In this document: positions 13,376-14,243 of the stretch, piece after piece | Layout: every line of letters starts with the position of its first letter | Position numbering within the stretch: position 1 is the stretch's first letter | Assembly (NCBI GenBank): GCA_038232515.1 | Contig: JBBSHS010000066.1 | Location: forward strand, 1-14,243 | Direction: 5' to 3' | Length of the DNA: 14,243 bases | Source: JBBSHS01 sp038232515 | GTDB lineage: Bacteria > Actinomycetota > Acidimicrobiia > Acidimicrobiales > JAUJNH01 | Made by a program: the position numbers and the translations under genes | The notes under the pieces: generated by a model | The model's database searches: none | What the model was told of the DNA's origin: nothing | The model's input: the letters and a program-made list of their open reading frames with translations, nothing else

Positions 13376-13759
13376 CTAGTGGCTGTGGGCCCGCTCGGCG
13401 GCGCAGGCCTGGGCCTCGTCGGGCGAGCTGTGGCACCAGCAGTCGGCACTGCACTCGCCATGGGTGGGACGGGTCAGCTCGCTGAAGGACCCGGCGAATT
13501 CCAGGGATCCCTCCTTCAGGCCTACGGGCGACAAGCGGTAACGGTCACCGTCCTGTTCCACCAGTCCTTCCTCGACGAGCCGGTCGAGATACCGCACACC
13601 GACGGCCGCCTCCACCCCCAGGAAGCGTTCGAGAAGGCCGGCGTCGACCTGGTCTCCGAAGCCCTCGCCCCTGAGCCAGAACATCACCTGTAGGATTTCG
13701 CTCCGCCAGTAGAGGACCCGTAGGGCCTCTGATCTCGGCGGTCGCACGACATCTTCCAT
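13376..13759 (-). CDS. Winged-helix regulator with C-terminal Cys/His cluster
   Basis: ATG at 13759 has GGAGG 4 nt upstream. Of 127 residues, positions 8-95 form a winged helix (ALRVLYWRSEILQVMFWLRG, LLERFLGVEAAVGVRYLDRL, GLVEQDGDRYRLSPVGLKEG). The tail 100-127 reads HGECSADCWCH then DEAQACAAERAHSH, with C103, C107, C109, H110, C119, H125 and H127. These suit binding of a metal ion or Fe-S cluster and suggest a sensor of metal or redox state; this is inference from composition. It is the first gene of an operon with PadR and a CooC-like ATPase. A strong palindrome lies 16 nt upstream of its start. No close named family is recognised. Confidence 0.82.
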   Translation of the reverse strand: MEDVVRPPRSEALRVLYWRSEILQVMFWLRGEGFGDQVDAGLLERFLGVEAAVGVRYLDRLVEEGLVEQDGDRYRLSPVGLKEGSLEFAGSFSELTRPTHGECSADCWCHSSPDEAQACAAERAHSH

Positions 13760-13774
13760 CGAGCCTCCATGGCT

Positions 13775-13802
13775 TGTGGCCTGATGAACTCATGATGCCA
13801 CA
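13775..13802. promoter_or_regulatory. 28-bp palindromic operator candidate between divergent genes
   Basis: TGTGGCCTGATGA (13775-13787) and TCATGATGCCACA (13790-13802) are inverted copies matching at 11 of 13 positions with a 2-nt centre. The site lies 16 bp before the winged-helix gene start and 55 bp before the rightward gene. Its size and symmetry fit a dimeric winged-helix protein, probably one of the two regulators encoded alongside. Confidence 0.68.
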
Positions 13803-13856
13803 TACTGACCAGATAGATGTACGCTGCACTTACCACTGCCCAAGGGGAGAGCCACA

Positions 13857-14243
13857 ATGGCAGACGACGACAACAGCAGGCGGATCGGCCGACAGGGCCC
13901 GCGGAGCCCGTTGCGGAGGGGTGACGTAGGAGCACGCTCCGCCGCCCCCGACCTCGGCGACGACGAGGCCAGGATGGCACCTCCGTCGCCGAGGGGCGGC
14001 CGCAGCCGCTCCTCCGCAGACGGAGCTTCGGGCGGCTGGGAGTCGCCGCGCTCGTTGCGTGAGCGGGGTGCCCCGCCCCGTTCCCGACGGTCCGCGGCAG
14101 TGGACGTGGCCGACGACGAGCCGGAGGCCGAGGCCGGGATGTCGCCCTACGAGCCGGTGCCGTCGTCCCACTCGGGGATGGTGGAGTTCAACTACAAGCG
14201 CAAGAGCGGTGGCGTGGGCCTGGTGGACGGCTACGACCCGGCC
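13857..14243 (+). CDS. Unrecognised protein with long disordered N-terminus (3' end outside window)
   Basis: ATG at 13857 follows AGGGGAG at about 6 nt, and the frame stays open for 129 codons to the window end. The first 105 residues are Arg/Asp/Ser/Pro-rich and low in hydrophobic residues (MADDDNSRRIGRQGPRSPLR, later VADDEPEAEAG), typical of disordered sequence. They are followed by the first structured-looking piece, GMVEFNYKRKSGGVGLVDGYDP. No signal peptide or membrane segment is seen. It is transcribed divergently from the winged-helix operon and shares the palindrome region, so it may be controlled by the same regulators. The function is not known. Confidence 0.7.
   Translation, partial: MADDDNSRRIGRQGPRSPLRRGDVGARSAAPDLGDDEARMAPPSPRGGRSRSSADGASGGWESPRSLRERGAPPRSRRSAAVDVADDEPEAEAGMSPYEPVPSSHSGMVEFNYKRKSGGVGLVDGYDPA

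Noticed and set aside
13830..14171. Leftward frame at the right end of the window
   Set aside because: The rightward frame from 13857 has a ribosome site and stays open to the window end; the leftward frame is low-complexity shadow.

Overview
The window is about 70% GC. Its genes carry start sites such as AGGAGG followed by GTG, G/C-ending codons and hairpin terminators without T-tracts. Together with the gene content (CooC-like ATPases, PadR regulators, VapBC) this points to a high-GC actinobacterium, perhaps Acidimicrobiia or a relative. No lineage marker is present, so the assignment is inference. The first gene (glycosyltransferase) and the last gene (unknown) run off the ends.

Layout. 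1-909: end of a family 2 glycosyltransferase. 998-1552 (-): DUF305-type lipoprotein lacking its usual histidines. 1885-2559 (+): FmdE-like protein with a C-terminal zinc finger. 2573-3216 (-): VapBC-type toxin-antitoxin pair. 3294-6583 (-): apparent operon of an acyl-CoA-dehydrogenase-like flavoprotein, a possible 54-residue small protein arising across a 75-bp tandem duplication, a cytosolic PhnD/SsuA-like ligand-binding protein, and a TusA-like/ferritin-like fusion. 7020-7775 (+): CooC-like ATPase. 7889-8584 (+): J-domain/zinc-ribbon protein. 8585-8764: hairpin-rich convergent terminator region. 8765-10285 (-): two more CooC/MinD-type ATPases. 10463-10741 (+): HypC. 10892-10987 (+): selenocysteine tRNA. 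11190-12151 (+): small Cys/His-rich protein and an alpha/beta hydrolase-fold protein without a serine nucleophile. 12200-13759 (-): operon of a winged-helix protein with a Cys/His tail, a PadR regulator and a fourth CooC-like ATPase, preceded by a strong palindrome. 13857-end (+): start of an unrecognised protein.

The main finding is that the ATPase at 8765-9502 is interrupted by one in-frame TGA. That TGA falls exactly where its paralogues have the second Cys of the CooC metal-binding CxC motif. It reads C-P-U-C if the TGA is selenocysteine. A perfect 7-bp hairpin with an AGTT loop begins 12 nt after the TGA, at the spacing expected of a bacterial SECIS, and a tRNA-Sec gene lies 1.4 kb away. 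This looks like a selenoprotein form of a CooC-type nickel-insertion ATPase, in a locus with three related ATPases, HypC, an FmdE-like protein and a J-domain protein. Together they resemble a maturation module for a metalloenzyme (Ni-CO dehydrogenase, [NiFe] hydrogenase or similar) whose structural genes are outside the window. The partnership is inferred from co-localisation and family knowledge.
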